Assembly (NCBI RefSeq): GCF_006715765.1 | Contig: NZ_VFNV01000001.1 | Location: 2,418,001-2,482,000 of the forward strand | Direction: 5' to 3' | From: Rarobacter incanus | GTDB taxonomy: Bacteria > Actinomycetota > Actinomycetes > Actinomycetales > Cellulomonadaceae | DNA length: 64,000 bases | Shown: positions 34,216-42,252 of the stretch, piece after piece | Layout of the letters: each line of letters begins with the position of its first letter | Position numbering within the stretch: position 1 is the first letter of the stretch | Notes under the pieces: model-generated | The model's database searches: none | What the model was told of the DNA's origin: nothing | Seen by the model: the letters and a program-made list of their open reading frames with translations, nothing else | Translations under genes and position numbers: made by a program

Positions 34216-35082
34216 TTACTCGCCCGGCTGGTCTTCGTCGGCGCTTGAGGGCTCGCACCGATCGAGCAGTCGCGCGAGATAGCTGTAGGCGGCGAGGCGT
34301 TCCATCGCTTCTTGCTCTGACAGCTCAGTGCGCGTATGCGTCGTCACGTTGCGGACCGTCAGGTTCAGGCCGGTGGCCAGCAAATTGAGTGCCTTCGCGA
34401 GCGGTTCGAGACCGCCGCGCATGCTCTTCACCGTCTTGTCGTCCAACGCTCCTCGCCAGGTGAGTTTCGGTTTGCCTGGTTCCGGCGCGCCGGGTGAGAG
34501 CGTCTGCTGCCAGAAGACCGTGTCATCGACATCGTTCCGGCCGAGCCGTTCCTTCCAGTGGACTGTGAGGCCTTCGGCTGCCTCGCGGACTGCCACTCGG
34601 TACTGGTGCGTAGTCCAGTGTGCGGAAGCGCCGGACCAGACCACAGGGTGGAACTGCGCGGGGGCGAAGGTCGGCAAGTCAGAGTCGGTGCGGGACTCTG
34701 CGTCCACGATCATCGCGTCCAGTCTGCCCTTGACGTTGGCGGTCGTCGTGCGGATGTCCCGAGGTGCAATCGGAGCCTTTGGTGCAGACATGAACGACCA
34801 GTTGGAGATCGGGTCTATCGCTCCGATGCCCGCGATCGCAATGTAGGCGCCAGTTACCGAAACGGCGCTCGCTGCCACGCCGGCAGCCTCCGCGACCGCG
34901 AGTTCGAGACGTTGAACCTCGTTCTGATCCTGGCCTTCCTTCGTCCAGACGGTCGGAAAGAGGCCGCGTGCGGACATGTGGTCCGATTCGACCTGCGTGC
35001 TCATCCACGCGTTGAACGCCTCCTCGAACTTCTCGACGGCAGTGCGTAGTCGCTGGAGGTAGTCCACCCCGTACTGACTCAT
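34216..35082 (-). CDS. TIGR02391/Ymh-type protein, antisense cargo
   Basis: The 288-residue soluble protein ends with a region (DKTVKSMRGGLEPLAKALNLLATGLNLTVRN, ELSEQEAMERLAAYSYLARLLDRCE) that matches the TIGR02391 (Ymh) pattern. The N-terminal half has VERFEEAF-type helices and no recognised motif. Ymh proteins of unknown biochemistry recur next to defence genes. It is transcribed against the transfer operon and splits two tandem pilin-like paralogues, which shows later insertion. It starts 166 bp before the second copy's GTG, leaving a divergent promoter region. Anti-phage function is an inference. Confidence 0.68.
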   Translation of the reverse strand: MSQYGVDYLQRLRTAVEKFEEAFNAWMSTQVESDHMSARGLFPTVWTKEGQDQNEVQRLELAVAEAAGVAASAVSVTGAYIAIAGIGAIDPISNWSFMSAPKAPIAPRDIRTTTANVKGRLDAMIVDAESRTDSDLPTFAPAQFHPVVWSGASAHWTTHQYRVAVREAAEGLTVHWKERLGRNDVDDTVFWQQTLSPGAPEPGKPKLTWRGALDDKTVKSMRGGLEPLAKALNLLATGLNLTVRNVTTHTRTELSEQEAMERLAAYSYLARLLDRCEPSSADEDQPGE

Positions 35083-35247
35083 GTTCCTTGCACCTCTCGA
35101 TCCCGCGATCCCGTGCGGACGAGCGACGCCCGGACTCCTTCAAGGCTAGGGGCGGCCACTGACAAGGGCGGGAGGACGGGCGCACCTGTCGCGTGTACCC
35201 CGTCTGCGAGTTCGTGGGCGGGCCGCCCGTCGCCAAGGAGACCTACC

Positions 35248-35568
35248 GTGTTCGATCTGCTCGCCAATGTCATGTCCGCGCCGCTGCTGGTGCCGATGGA
35301 CATCAACATCGACCCAAACACCAACGGGCTGCCGGGGATCAACCAGCTGCGCACCATCGTCGGCGCGGTGATGACGATCGGCCTGATCCTCAGCGTCCTC
35401 GCGTTGATCGTCTCCGCGATCGTGTGGGGCTTCGGCGCCAACAGCAGCAACCCGCACCTCGCTTCGCGGGGAAAGATCGGCGTGCTTGTCTCGTGCGGCG
35501 CTGCGGTGATCTGCGGCGCGTCGGTGACGCTCATCAACTTCTTCTGGAACGTCGGCCAGCAGGTCTGA
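35248..35568 (+). CDS. Pilin-like DUF6112-type small membrane protein, copy 2
   Basis: The GTG start at 35248 has AAGGAG 7 bases upstream, giving 106 residues; longer in-frame starts would run into the divergent promoter area. Two membrane helices (QLRTIVGAVMTIGLILSVLALIVSAIVWGFG and IGVLVSCGAAVICGASVTLINFFW) align with the protein at 33935-34201, including the RGKIGVLVS / KGRTGALVS loop. Likely a VirB2-like pilin or channel subunit. Confidence 0.72.
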   Translation: MFDLLANVMSAPLLVPMDINIDPNTNGLPGINQLRTIVGAVMTIGLILSVLALIVSAIVWGFGANSSNPHLASRGKIGVLVSCGAAVICGASVTLINFFWNVGQQV

Positions 35569-35598
35569 CCCGCGCGTCGTCGAGAGCTGGAGTTCGAG

Positions 35599-36978
35599 AT
35601 GGGCGTGTGCGACGTTCCCGTGATCTCGTCGGTGTGCGATGCCGTCGGCGAAGGGGCCGCTTCCTTGGTTGCGGCCCCGTTTGACTGGCTCGCCCAGGCG
35701 ATGGGTGCCGCCGCCGGGTGGCTGTTCGAGGCGGTCTGGTCGGTGTTCGACACCACCACGCTGGTGGATGTCACCAAACCCGGCTACGTCAGCGTGTACA
35801 ACCTGCTGTTCGGCATCGCGGTCTTCGTGATGCTGATCTTCTTCTGCCTCCAACTCATCACCGGGCTGATCCGCCGAGACCCCACCGCGCTCACCCGCGC
35901 CGGACTGGGGCTGGCGAAATCCGTCCTCGGCTCGTTCGTGGTCATCACGCTCACGGCGCTGCTGCTGGAAGTCGTCGATCAGCTGTGCATCGGGATCGTG
36001 CAGGCCGCCGGGGAGACCACCGAGTCGATGGGCGACAAGATCGCCCTCCTCGCAGCGGGACTGGTCGGCATCAACATCGCCGCCCCCGGTGTCGGGGCGA
36101 TCATCACCATCTTCATGGCCGGCCTCGCGATCACCGCCGCAGCCATCGTGTGGCTCTCCCTGCTCGTCCGCAAAGCGCTGCTACTGGTCGCAGTGGTGTT
36201 CGCGCCGCTCGCGTTCAGCGGAGCATCCTGGGACGCCAGCCGGGGATGGATCGGGAAGTGGGCAATGTTCGTCGTCGCCCTGGTCTGCTCCAAGCTCGTC
36301 CTCGTCGTGATGTTCCTCGTCGCCGTCACCCAGGTGTCCGCACCCATCGACGCCGATCTGGCGTCAATCAGTGATCCCATCGCGGGGATCGTGCTGATGG
36401 CGATGGCGGCGTTCGCGCCGTATCTGACCTACAAGTTCATCGCGTTCGCCGGGTTCGACATGTACCACGCGATCGGCTCCGAACAGGACGCCAAGAGCGC
36501 CCTCAACCGACCGATCCCGGTCCCGTCCAAGCCGCAAGGCGGCGCAGACCCGAAGAAGGTACTCGACGGCAGCAGTGGCGGCGGCAACACGGGCGGAAGC
36601 ACTGGTGGCGGGAGCAGTGCGCCGCCACCGCCGAAGACCCCGGCACCTATACCCGCCGCGAGCAGCGGAAGCGCGGCAGGCGGAGGAGGTGCCGCAGCCG
36701 GCGGTGGCGGAGCAGCCGCAGCCGGTCCCGTGGCCGCGGGCGTGGTGATCGGAGCGAGAGTCGCTAAAGGTGCCGCCACCGCCGGACCCAAGGCCGGGAC
36801 GGCGCTGGGAACCCAAGGCGAGCACACCGCAGACGCAGCCGCGCAGACACCACCACCGCCCGCAACGCCAGCGGCGGCACCGCCGTCGAGTCCCGCGCCG
36901 CGCCCGCCGAGCACTGACCCGTCACCGCCGCCACCGAAACAGTCCCCGCCGCCCGCGCCACGCCCACCGAAGGAGTAG
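35599..36978 (+). CDS. VirB6/TrbL-like multi-pass transfer protein
   Basis: The 459-residue protein has about six membrane helices between residues 70 and 290 (LLFGIAVFVMLIFFCLQLI, SVLGSFVVITLTALLLEVV, ALLAAGLVGINIAAPGVGAIITIFMAGLA, LLLVAVVFAPLAFSG, FVVALVCSKLVLVVMFLVAV) and the TrbL/VirB6-like pattern LLVRKALLLVAVVFAPLAFSG. The last 150 residues are low-complexity Gly/Ala/Pro-rich and probably cytoplasmic. It forms the inner-membrane part of the mating channel. ATG at 35599 is preceded by a GAGCTGGAG stretch. Confidence 0.82.
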   Translation: MGVCDVPVISSVCDAVGEGAASLVAAPFDWLAQAMGAAAGWLFEAVWSVFDTTTLVDVTKPGYVSVYNLLFGIAVFVMLIFFCLQLITGLIRRDPTALTRAGLGLAKSVLGSFVVITLTALLLEVVDQLCIGIVQAAGETTESMGDKIALLAAGLVGINIAAPGVGAIITIFMAGLAITAAAIVWLSLLVRKALLLVAVVFAPLAFSGASWDASRGWIGKWAMFVVALVCSKLVLVVMFLVAVTQVSAPIDADLASISDPIAGIVLMAMAAFAPYLTYKFIAFAGFDMYHAIGSEQDAKSALNRPIPVPSKPQGGADPKKVLDGSSGGGNTGGSTGGGSSAPPPPKTPAPIPAASSGSAAGGGGAAAGGGGAAAAGPVAAGVVIGARVAKGAATAGPKAGTALGTQGEHTADAAAQTPPPPATPAAAPPSSPAPRPPSTDPSPPPPKQSPPPAPRPPKE

Positions 36979-36981
36979 ACG

Positions 36982-38451
36982 ATGAGCGTCACGAACAACG
37001 ACCGGCAGACCGCGGGCGAGCTGGTGCCGGTGAAGTTCTCCCGACTCACCCGACGCGGTGTCCTCCTCGGCCTGTCGCTGACCCAGCTCATCACCCTCGC
37101 CATCGGCGGAGCCACCCTCATCGGCGCGTTCTACGCCGGAGGCGGGATGCTGCTCGCCTACACCGCACCGATCTGGCTACTCGCCGCCGCACTGACCTGG
37201 ATACCCATCGCGGGCCGACCGATCGTGGAATGGCTGCCCATCGCCTGCTGGTGGCTGTGGCGCACCACCGGCGGGCAACTGCTGTACCGTCGCCGGATCG
37301 TCGTCCCGCGCCCCGTCGGCACGCTCGCGCTGCCTGGGGACATGGCGCGGTTGCGCGAGTACACCGATCCCGAGACCAGCGCGGGGATGATCCACGACCC
37401 GCACGCCGCCACTCTCACGGTGGTGTGCGAGGTCACGCATCCCGCGTTCGTGCTCCTCGATCCCGGCGAGCAGGAACGCCGTGTCGCGTCCTGGGGCCGT
37501 GTCCTCGCCACCGTGTGCCGCTCCGGGCGCATCGCGACCCTGCAAGTCCTCGAACGCACCCTCCCAGACTCCGGAACCGGCCTGGCCGAATGGTGGGCCA
37601 CGCACGGCACACCCGATGGATCGTGGGCGTCCGACACCTACGCCGAACTCATCGAGCGTGCTGGTCCCGCTGGTGAGCGCCATGCCACCACGCTCTCTCT
37701 CAGCCTCGACATGAGAGCCAGCGCCCGGCAGATCAGAACCGCCGGCGGAGGGATACGCGGAGCCGCCGCCGTCCTGCGGCAAGAGATGAACACCCTCGTC
37801 GCCGCCCTCCGCTCCGCCGACCTGTCACCCTCGGGATGGCTCACCCCAGGGCAGATCGCGGTCATGCTGCGCTCGGCCTACGACCCGGCGATCGCCGCGA
37901 CCCTGGAACGTCACGGTCGCCTCGGCCAGTCGCTCGCGACGGCTGGACCGGTCGCAGTCACCGAGACCTGGGGTCGTACGCGCACCGACTCCGCTCACCA
38001 TGCGGTGCTCTGGGTCAGCGAGTGGCCGCGGTCGCTGGTCTATCCAGGGTTCCTGTCACCGGTACTGCTGTCCACCGGCATCCAGCGCTCGTTCTCACTG
38101 ATCTGCACCCCGATGCGCTCCGACCAAGCCGCCCGTGACATCCGCAAGAAGAAGGTCGAGCACATCTCCGACCATGCCCAGCGCGCGAAGATCGGCCAGA
38201 TCGAGGACGCCTCGCAGACTGCCGAGTACCACGACGTGCTCCAGCAAGAAGCCGACCTCACCGCCGGGCACGGCATCCTGCGCTACACCGGCCTGATCGC
38301 CGTCTCCGCCCCCACTGTGGAAGAACTCGACGCCGCCGTCGCCGCCATCGAGCAAGCCGCGATCCAAGCGTCTTGCGAGACCCGCCTCCTTGTCGGCCAG
38401 CAAGCCGCAGCGTTCACTGCCGCCGCACTGCCACTCTGCCGGCGGGTATGA
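36982..38451 (+). CDS. SCO6880/PrgI-like transfer protein
   Basis: The 489-residue protein starts with two membrane helices (residues about 30-75), similar to PrgI domains, followed by a large cytoplasmic domain (ARLREYTDPETSAGMIHDPHAATLTVVCEV, SWGRVLATVCRSGRIATLQVLERTLPDSG, WPRSLVYPGFLSPVLL, EAEYHDVLQQEADLTAGHGILRYTGLI-like stretch). The pattern is that of SCO6880 family proteins, which resemble the N-terminal half of VirB4. The ATPase half is encoded separately at 40618-42123, so the two could form a split VirB4. The start is 3 bp after the VirB6-like stop. An antisense gene begins to overlap its context right after its stop. Confidence 0.8.
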   Translation: MSVTNNDRQTAGELVPVKFSRLTRRGVLLGLSLTQLITLAIGGATLIGAFYAGGGMLLAYTAPIWLLAAALTWIPIAGRPIVEWLPIACWWLWRTTGGQLLYRRRIVVPRPVGTLALPGDMARLREYTDPETSAGMIHDPHAATLTVVCEVTHPAFVLLDPGEQERRVASWGRVLATVCRSGRIATLQVLERTLPDSGTGLAEWWATHGTPDGSWASDTYAELIERAGPAGERHATTLSLSLDMRASARQIRTAGGGIRGAAAVLRQEMNTLVAALRSADLSPSGWLTPGQIAVMLRSAYDPAIAATLERHGRLGQSLATAGPVAVTETWGRTRTDSAHHAVLWVSEWPRSLVYPGFLSPVLLSTGIQRSFSLICTPMRSDQAARDIRKKKVEHISDHAQRAKIGQIEDASQTAEYHDVLQQEADLTAGHGILRYTGLIAVSAPTVEELDAAVAAIEQAAIQASCETRLLVGQQAAAFTAAALPLCRRV

Positions 38452-38461
38452 CTTCAAGCTT

Positions 38462-39679
38462 TCAGGCGTCTCCGCCGGAGGAGCCCTTCGAGTCACCGCT
38501 CTTGAGCACAGCACCAACTACGAGGGTTCCGATGCCGAGAGCACCCACAACAACTTTCGGGCCAGCTTCCGCTGCCGCGTTTCGCAGTTGCTGCGGGTCT
38601 CGCACCGCATCTCTCCAACGGGTGCTGGTCAATGCCTCCCGGTTTGATTCAATCGCAAACGGAGTGTGGAAGTCATCGATTGAGTCGCTGACGGTGTTGA
38701 TCGAGTTGATCACTTTGCGTGCGGCACGAGCGTGCAGCACGACATTCTCGCGTGCGACGCCACCGGCCTGATCGAGGCGTGTCATCAGTTGCCCTGTCTT
38801 CAGGACGATTTTGCCGCGCCGCTCTCGGAGCGCCGCATCGAGTCCAAGTCGATGCCCATCTAGCGAGCCTGGCGCTGTATCGAAGACATGATCCAACTCC
38901 AGAACCGCATACTCGTTCTGCAACTGAAAGCATCGTGCAAGTACAGCAAGCCAGACACTGACCTCGGTCTCAATGTCCTGGGTTGCCTTCGCGAGGGCAC
39001 CTATCCCGGACTGGTCGCTGGCCTTGTCGGCGAGGGCTTCCAGAGCACGCAACGCATCGGCTTGGACTTCGGCGATTGTTCCTACCTCGGTCTTGACCTT
39101 GTCCCAAGCGGTCTCGCGATCGCCGCCATGTTCACGTATCGCCATCGCTTCGTCGATCACGAAACTGACTCGATCCATCTTGGCGAGGACCTCGTCACGT
39201 TGTCTGCGACGCACGTCATCAAGCTTCCCGTCGATGGAGACGAGGAGTTGCTTCAGCTCTTGTGCCTCTTGTTGTCTCGCGAGTTGAGCCATTACTCCGG
39301 CAGCACCAGAGAGCACAACAGGGTTCGTGAGAAGGGATGCTGGACCATCCTCGATCTGAATGCACTTGCTGATGGAGCCGGGATCACCAAGCATGGCGTG
39401 ACTGATGCCCTTGGTCTTCGTGGGCATCAGGCCGAACTCCTTGACGTGCTCAGCAGACTCCTTAGTGAGTCTCACATACCGGCCAGCGTTCTCGGCGATG
39501 TTGGACACCGCTTCCGCGACCTTCGATCCCGTATCAAGAGCAGCTCCGAGCCGGTCGAGGCGAAGCTCACGAGAGAGTGACGACAGCCCGACTGAGTCGA
39601 GGAAGCGCTGGACGGCCGATGGGTCGCCGATGACGGCCAGCCCCTCGCCGTCATGGATCAACTCGATCTCATCAGCCAC
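38462..39679 (-). CDS. Unrecognised antisense cargo protein with C-terminal hydrophobic helix
   Basis: The start is set to GTG 39679 (VADEIELIHDGEG), with GAGGAGG upstream; the longer open frame upstream merely mirrors the neighbouring plus-strand gene. The 405-residue protein has a globular N-domain (LIHDGEGLAVIGDPSAVQRFLDSVGL), long helical regions in the middle (LARQQEAQELKQLLVSIDGKLDDVRRRQRDEVL; probably coiled coil) and a C-terminal membrane helix (VVVGALGIGTLVVGAVL) with a Gly/Ser tail. I recognise no family. It is inserted antisense in the transfer operon, 10 bp after the SCO6880-like gene. A tail-anchored protein of this build in cargo position may be a defence or toxin gene, but no activity can be read from it. 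Confidence 0.72.
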   Translation of the reverse strand: MADEIELIHDGEGLAVIGDPSAVQRFLDSVGLSSLSRELRLDRLGAALDTGSKVAEAVSNIAENAGRYVRLTKESAEHVKEFGLMPTKTKGISHAMLGDPGSISKCIQIEDGPASLLTNPVVLSGAAGVMAQLARQQEAQELKQLLVSIDGKLDDVRRRQRDEVLAKMDRVSFVIDEAMAIREHGGDRETAWDKVKTEVGTIAEVQADALRALEALADKASDQSGIGALAKATQDIETEVSVWLAVLARCFQLQNEYAVLELDHVFDTAPGSLDGHRLGLDAALRERRGKIVLKTGQLMTRLDQAGGVARENVVLHARAARKVINSINTVSDSIDDFHTPFAIESNREALTSTRWRDAVRDPQQLRNAAAEAGPKVVVGALGIGTLVVGAVLKSGDSKGSSGGDA

Positions 39680-39790
39680 CTGCCGCGTCCTCCTCTGTCC
39701 GCTTCCTGACTCAAGAGTATTAGTCACCGCCGACAGCCGGGTGGGAGTTCTGCGCACCTTCATGACACACGACGTGCCAGGAGGTCCATG

Positions 39791-40621
39791 ATGCCCACGT
39801 TCTTCGATCCGACTGCCGACGCTGCGGAGGCGTCCGAGGCTCTGCGGGGGTTGGCTCATGCGAGCCGAGGCCTCGATCAGCCCGCCGAGATGTATGGGGT
39901 GATCGGTGACCTTTCGTCGGGGATGCGGTCGCTGCGGCAGGTACTCGATCAGATCGCCGATGTTCACGAGCGCAAGGTTGCGCACGCGTTCAACGACGAC
40001 GGGAACCACGAGGCCGGGGTGCGGGACGCGCTGGCCGCTGCGGAGGAGTTGCGCCAGGCAGCGAACCTCGTCGACCGGGCCTACGACCGGCTCGCCGACG
40101 GTTTCATCGCGGCCGGCAAGATCGCCTGGCACCCCGACCCCGCGGTCGAGGAGGCCGCGCCGTCCAGGTGGGTCAACGTGGTGTTCTTCCAGGGCGATGA
40201 GGCCGACAGGCCGTTGCGCATCCTCGGCGAGCTGGGACATGTCGATGCGGTGGACTACCTCGCACAGTGGGACTATGGCGACGAAACCACCCAGGCGGCG
40301 CTGGAGAACGGGTACGTCTACGACGAGCCCGGCGAGGGCACCAACGACCAGGTGGCGATCTCCGGCGACTACGCGCTGGTCGTCAACCTGCACATCGGGT
40401 ACGTCTCCCTGCTGCGCCGCTACACCGAACCCGACACCGAGGCACAGGAAGCGGCACAGACCGGGCCACCCCCGATGCGGGACGGCCCGGAGCTGCTGGT
40501 GTCCTACTCATCGCCGGGCGCTCCGAAGCGGACCGACCTTCCGGCCCCGAAGTCGGATGGGTCGTGGTTCGAGCCGGCGAAGATCGCTGCGGTGAAGCAG
40601 GCCCGGGGGCTGGGGCTGTGA
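39791..40621 (+). CDS. Conserved hypothetical transfer-operon protein
   Basis: The second of two adjacent ATGs (39791) is best spaced to GGAGG; ATG 39788 is the alternative. The 276-residue protein is soluble. The N-terminal half is helical (ALRGLAHASRGLDQPAEMYGVIGDLSSGMRSLRQVLDQIADVHERK). The centre has WVNVVFFQGDEADR, YLAQWDYGDETTQAALENGYVYDEP and ALVVNLHIGYVSLLRRY, a pattern I know from proteins coded between SCO6880-like and VirB4-like genes in actinobacterial elements. No function is established. The stop overlaps the GTG of the next gene. Confidence 0.68.
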   Translation: MPTFFDPTADAAEASEALRGLAHASRGLDQPAEMYGVIGDLSSGMRSLRQVLDQIADVHERKVAHAFNDDGNHEAGVRDALAAAEELRQAANLVDRAYDRLADGFIAAGKIAWHPDPAVEEAAPSRWVNVVFFQGDEADRPLRILGELGHVDAVDYLAQWDYGDETTQAALENGYVYDEPGEGTNDQVAISGDYALVVNLHIGYVSLLRRYTEPDTEAQEAAQTGPPPMRDGPELLVSYSSPGAPKRTDLPAPKSDGSWFEPAKIAAVKQARGLGL

Positions 40622-42123
40622 CCCAGGATCGGGAACGGCTGCACACCGCCGTTCTGGTGGCACCGTCGAAGGAACGGCGGAAGCTCCGCAAGCAGCGCCG
40701 TCGGGCAGAAGCCCGCTTGCATGCCGAGCAGCGGAAGGATGCGCTCGCTGCCGCGAAGGTCAAGGCCGAGCAGGAGCGGGCTGAGCGGCGCGCCACGATC
40801 TACCTCCCGAAAGCCGGTGAGACAGGTGCCGCGCGGTTGCGGACGCCAGGTCGGTTCCATCTGACGCGCCATCAGGACACCTCGGCGACCTTGGCGGGTG
40901 CGTATCCGTTCGTCGCCGAGGGTGGCCTCGGTGCCGATGGTGTGTTCGTGGGGCAGGACCTCTACTCGGGCGGGAGCTTCGTCTACGACCCGTGGGTGCT
41001 GTACGCGCGCGGCATCATCACCGCACCGAACGTGGTGCTGGCCGGGATCGTCGGCTCTGGGAAGTCGAGCCTCGCCAAGTCCCTCTACACGCGGTCGTTG
41101 CCGTTCGGTCGGCGCGTGTACGTTCCCGGCGATCCGAAGGGCGAGCACACCGCGGTCGCCAACGCCGTCGGCGGACGCGCGATCGTGCTCGGCCACGGAC
41201 TCAACACCCGCCTGAACCCGCTCGACGAGGGCCACCGACCCGACGGGCTGTCGGATGAGCAGTGGACCAACACGGTCGCGGCGCGGCGTCGTGACCTGAT
41301 CGGTGCGCTCGCCGAGACCGTGCTCGCACGAGGGCTCTCGCCGTTGGAGCACACCGCGATCGACATCGCCCTGACCCAGACGGTGCGGGAGAACGACGTG
41401 CCGATCCTGCCGATGGTCGTCGAACGCATCCTTGCCCCCAGTGCGGATACCGACGGCAGGCTGGCAGAGGACGGCCGGCTGGTCGGTCACGCGCTGCGCC
41501 GTCTCGTGGCCGGTGATCTGGCTGGGCTGTTCGATGGGCCGTCCACGGTCAGGTTCGATCCGTCGTTGCCGATGATCTCTCTCGACCTGTCCCGTGTCAC
41601 GGAGAACTCGACGCTGATCTCGGTGTTGATGACGTGCTCGTCGGCGTGGATGGAGTCCGCGTTGCTCGACCCGAACGGTGGGCAGCGGTGGGTGATCTAC
41701 GACGAAGCCTGGCGGCTCATGTCTCACCCGGCGTTGCTGCGGCGGATGGACGCGCACTGGCGACTCGCCCGGCACTACGGGATCGCGAACATGCTGATCT
41801 TCCACAAGCTCACCGACCTCGACAATGTGGGCGACCAAGGCTCGGCGATGCGGTCGCTGGCCAACTCCTTGTTGGCGAACGCGGAGACGCGGATCGTGTA
41901 CCGGCAGGAGTCCGATCAACTCGGCCCGACGGCGACCGCGCTCGGCCTGACCGGGACTGAGCAGCAGCTCTTGCCGAACCTCGGCGTCGGCCAAGGCCTA
42001 TGGCGGATCAAGGCCAGGAGCTTCGTTACCCAGCATCAGCTGCACCCGGCCGAGCTGGCCTTGTTCGACACGAGCAGCCGCGCGGCGGGAATTCCCCGCA
42101 AGTTCAAGAATCCTGAAGCCTGA
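40618..42123 (+). CDS. VirB4/TraC-like conjugation ATPase
   Basis: GTG 40618 overlaps the previous stop (GTGA) and gives 501 residues. Walker A LAGIVGSGKSSLA is near residues 140-152. VIYDEAWRLMSHPALLRRMDAHWRLARHYGIANMLIFHKLTDLDNVG in the last third carries Walker B and the VirB4-type sensor region. It powers assembly or substrate transport of the mating channel. The N-terminal half of a full VirB4 is missing and is probably provided by the SCO6880-like protein. A perfect stem-loop follows it. Confidence 0.87.
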   Translation: MTQDRERLHTAVLVAPSKERRKLRKQRRRAEARLHAEQRKDALAAAKVKAEQERAERRATIYLPKAGETGAARLRTPGRFHLTRHQDTSATLAGAYPFVAEGGLGADGVFVGQDLYSGGSFVYDPWVLYARGIITAPNVVLAGIVGSGKSSLAKSLYTRSLPFGRRVYVPGDPKGEHTAVANAVGGRAIVLGHGLNTRLNPLDEGHRPDGLSDEQWTNTVAARRRDLIGALAETVLARGLSPLEHTAIDIALTQTVRENDVPILPMVVERILAPSADTDGRLAEDGRLVGHALRRLVAGDLAGLFDGPSTVRFDPSLPMISLDLSRVTENSTLISVLMTCSSAWMESALLDPNGGQRWVIYDEAWRLMSHPALLRRMDAHWRLARHYGIANMLIFHKLTDLDNVGDQGSAMRSLANSLLANAETRIVYRQESDQLGPTATALGLTGTEQQLLPNLGVGQGLWRIKARSFVTQHQLHPAELALFDTSSRAAGIPRKFKNPEA

Positions 42124-42162
42124 TTCGCCGGAAGATGCGGGTCGAGGGGCTCTGTGCGGGGT

Positions 42163-42199
42163 GGTGAGGTCGCATCTTCACGGAAGATGCGACCTCACC
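42163..42199. terminator. Perfect 17-bp stem-loop between convergent genes
   Basis: Arms 42163-42179 and 42183-42199 are exact inverted copies (arm GGTGAGGTCGCATCTTC) around a 3-base loop. It lies between the stop of the VirB4-like gene and the stop of the metal ATPase, so it can terminate both. There is no T-run, as is usual in high-GC Gram-positives. The word GGAAGATGCG occurs again at 42129-42138, so a recombination-site origin is an alternative. Confidence 0.65.
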
Positions 42200-42252
42200 C
42201 TGTTCTGCCGGTGCTCGGATGTGGTGGTGGAGCGCGGTGGGCGGCTCTGTGT

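Noticed and set aside
39680-40393. N-terminal extension of the unknown cargo protein (start at 40393)
   Set aside because: The extension mirrors the plus-strand gene at 39791-40621, and a GTG with GAGGAGG exists at 39679.
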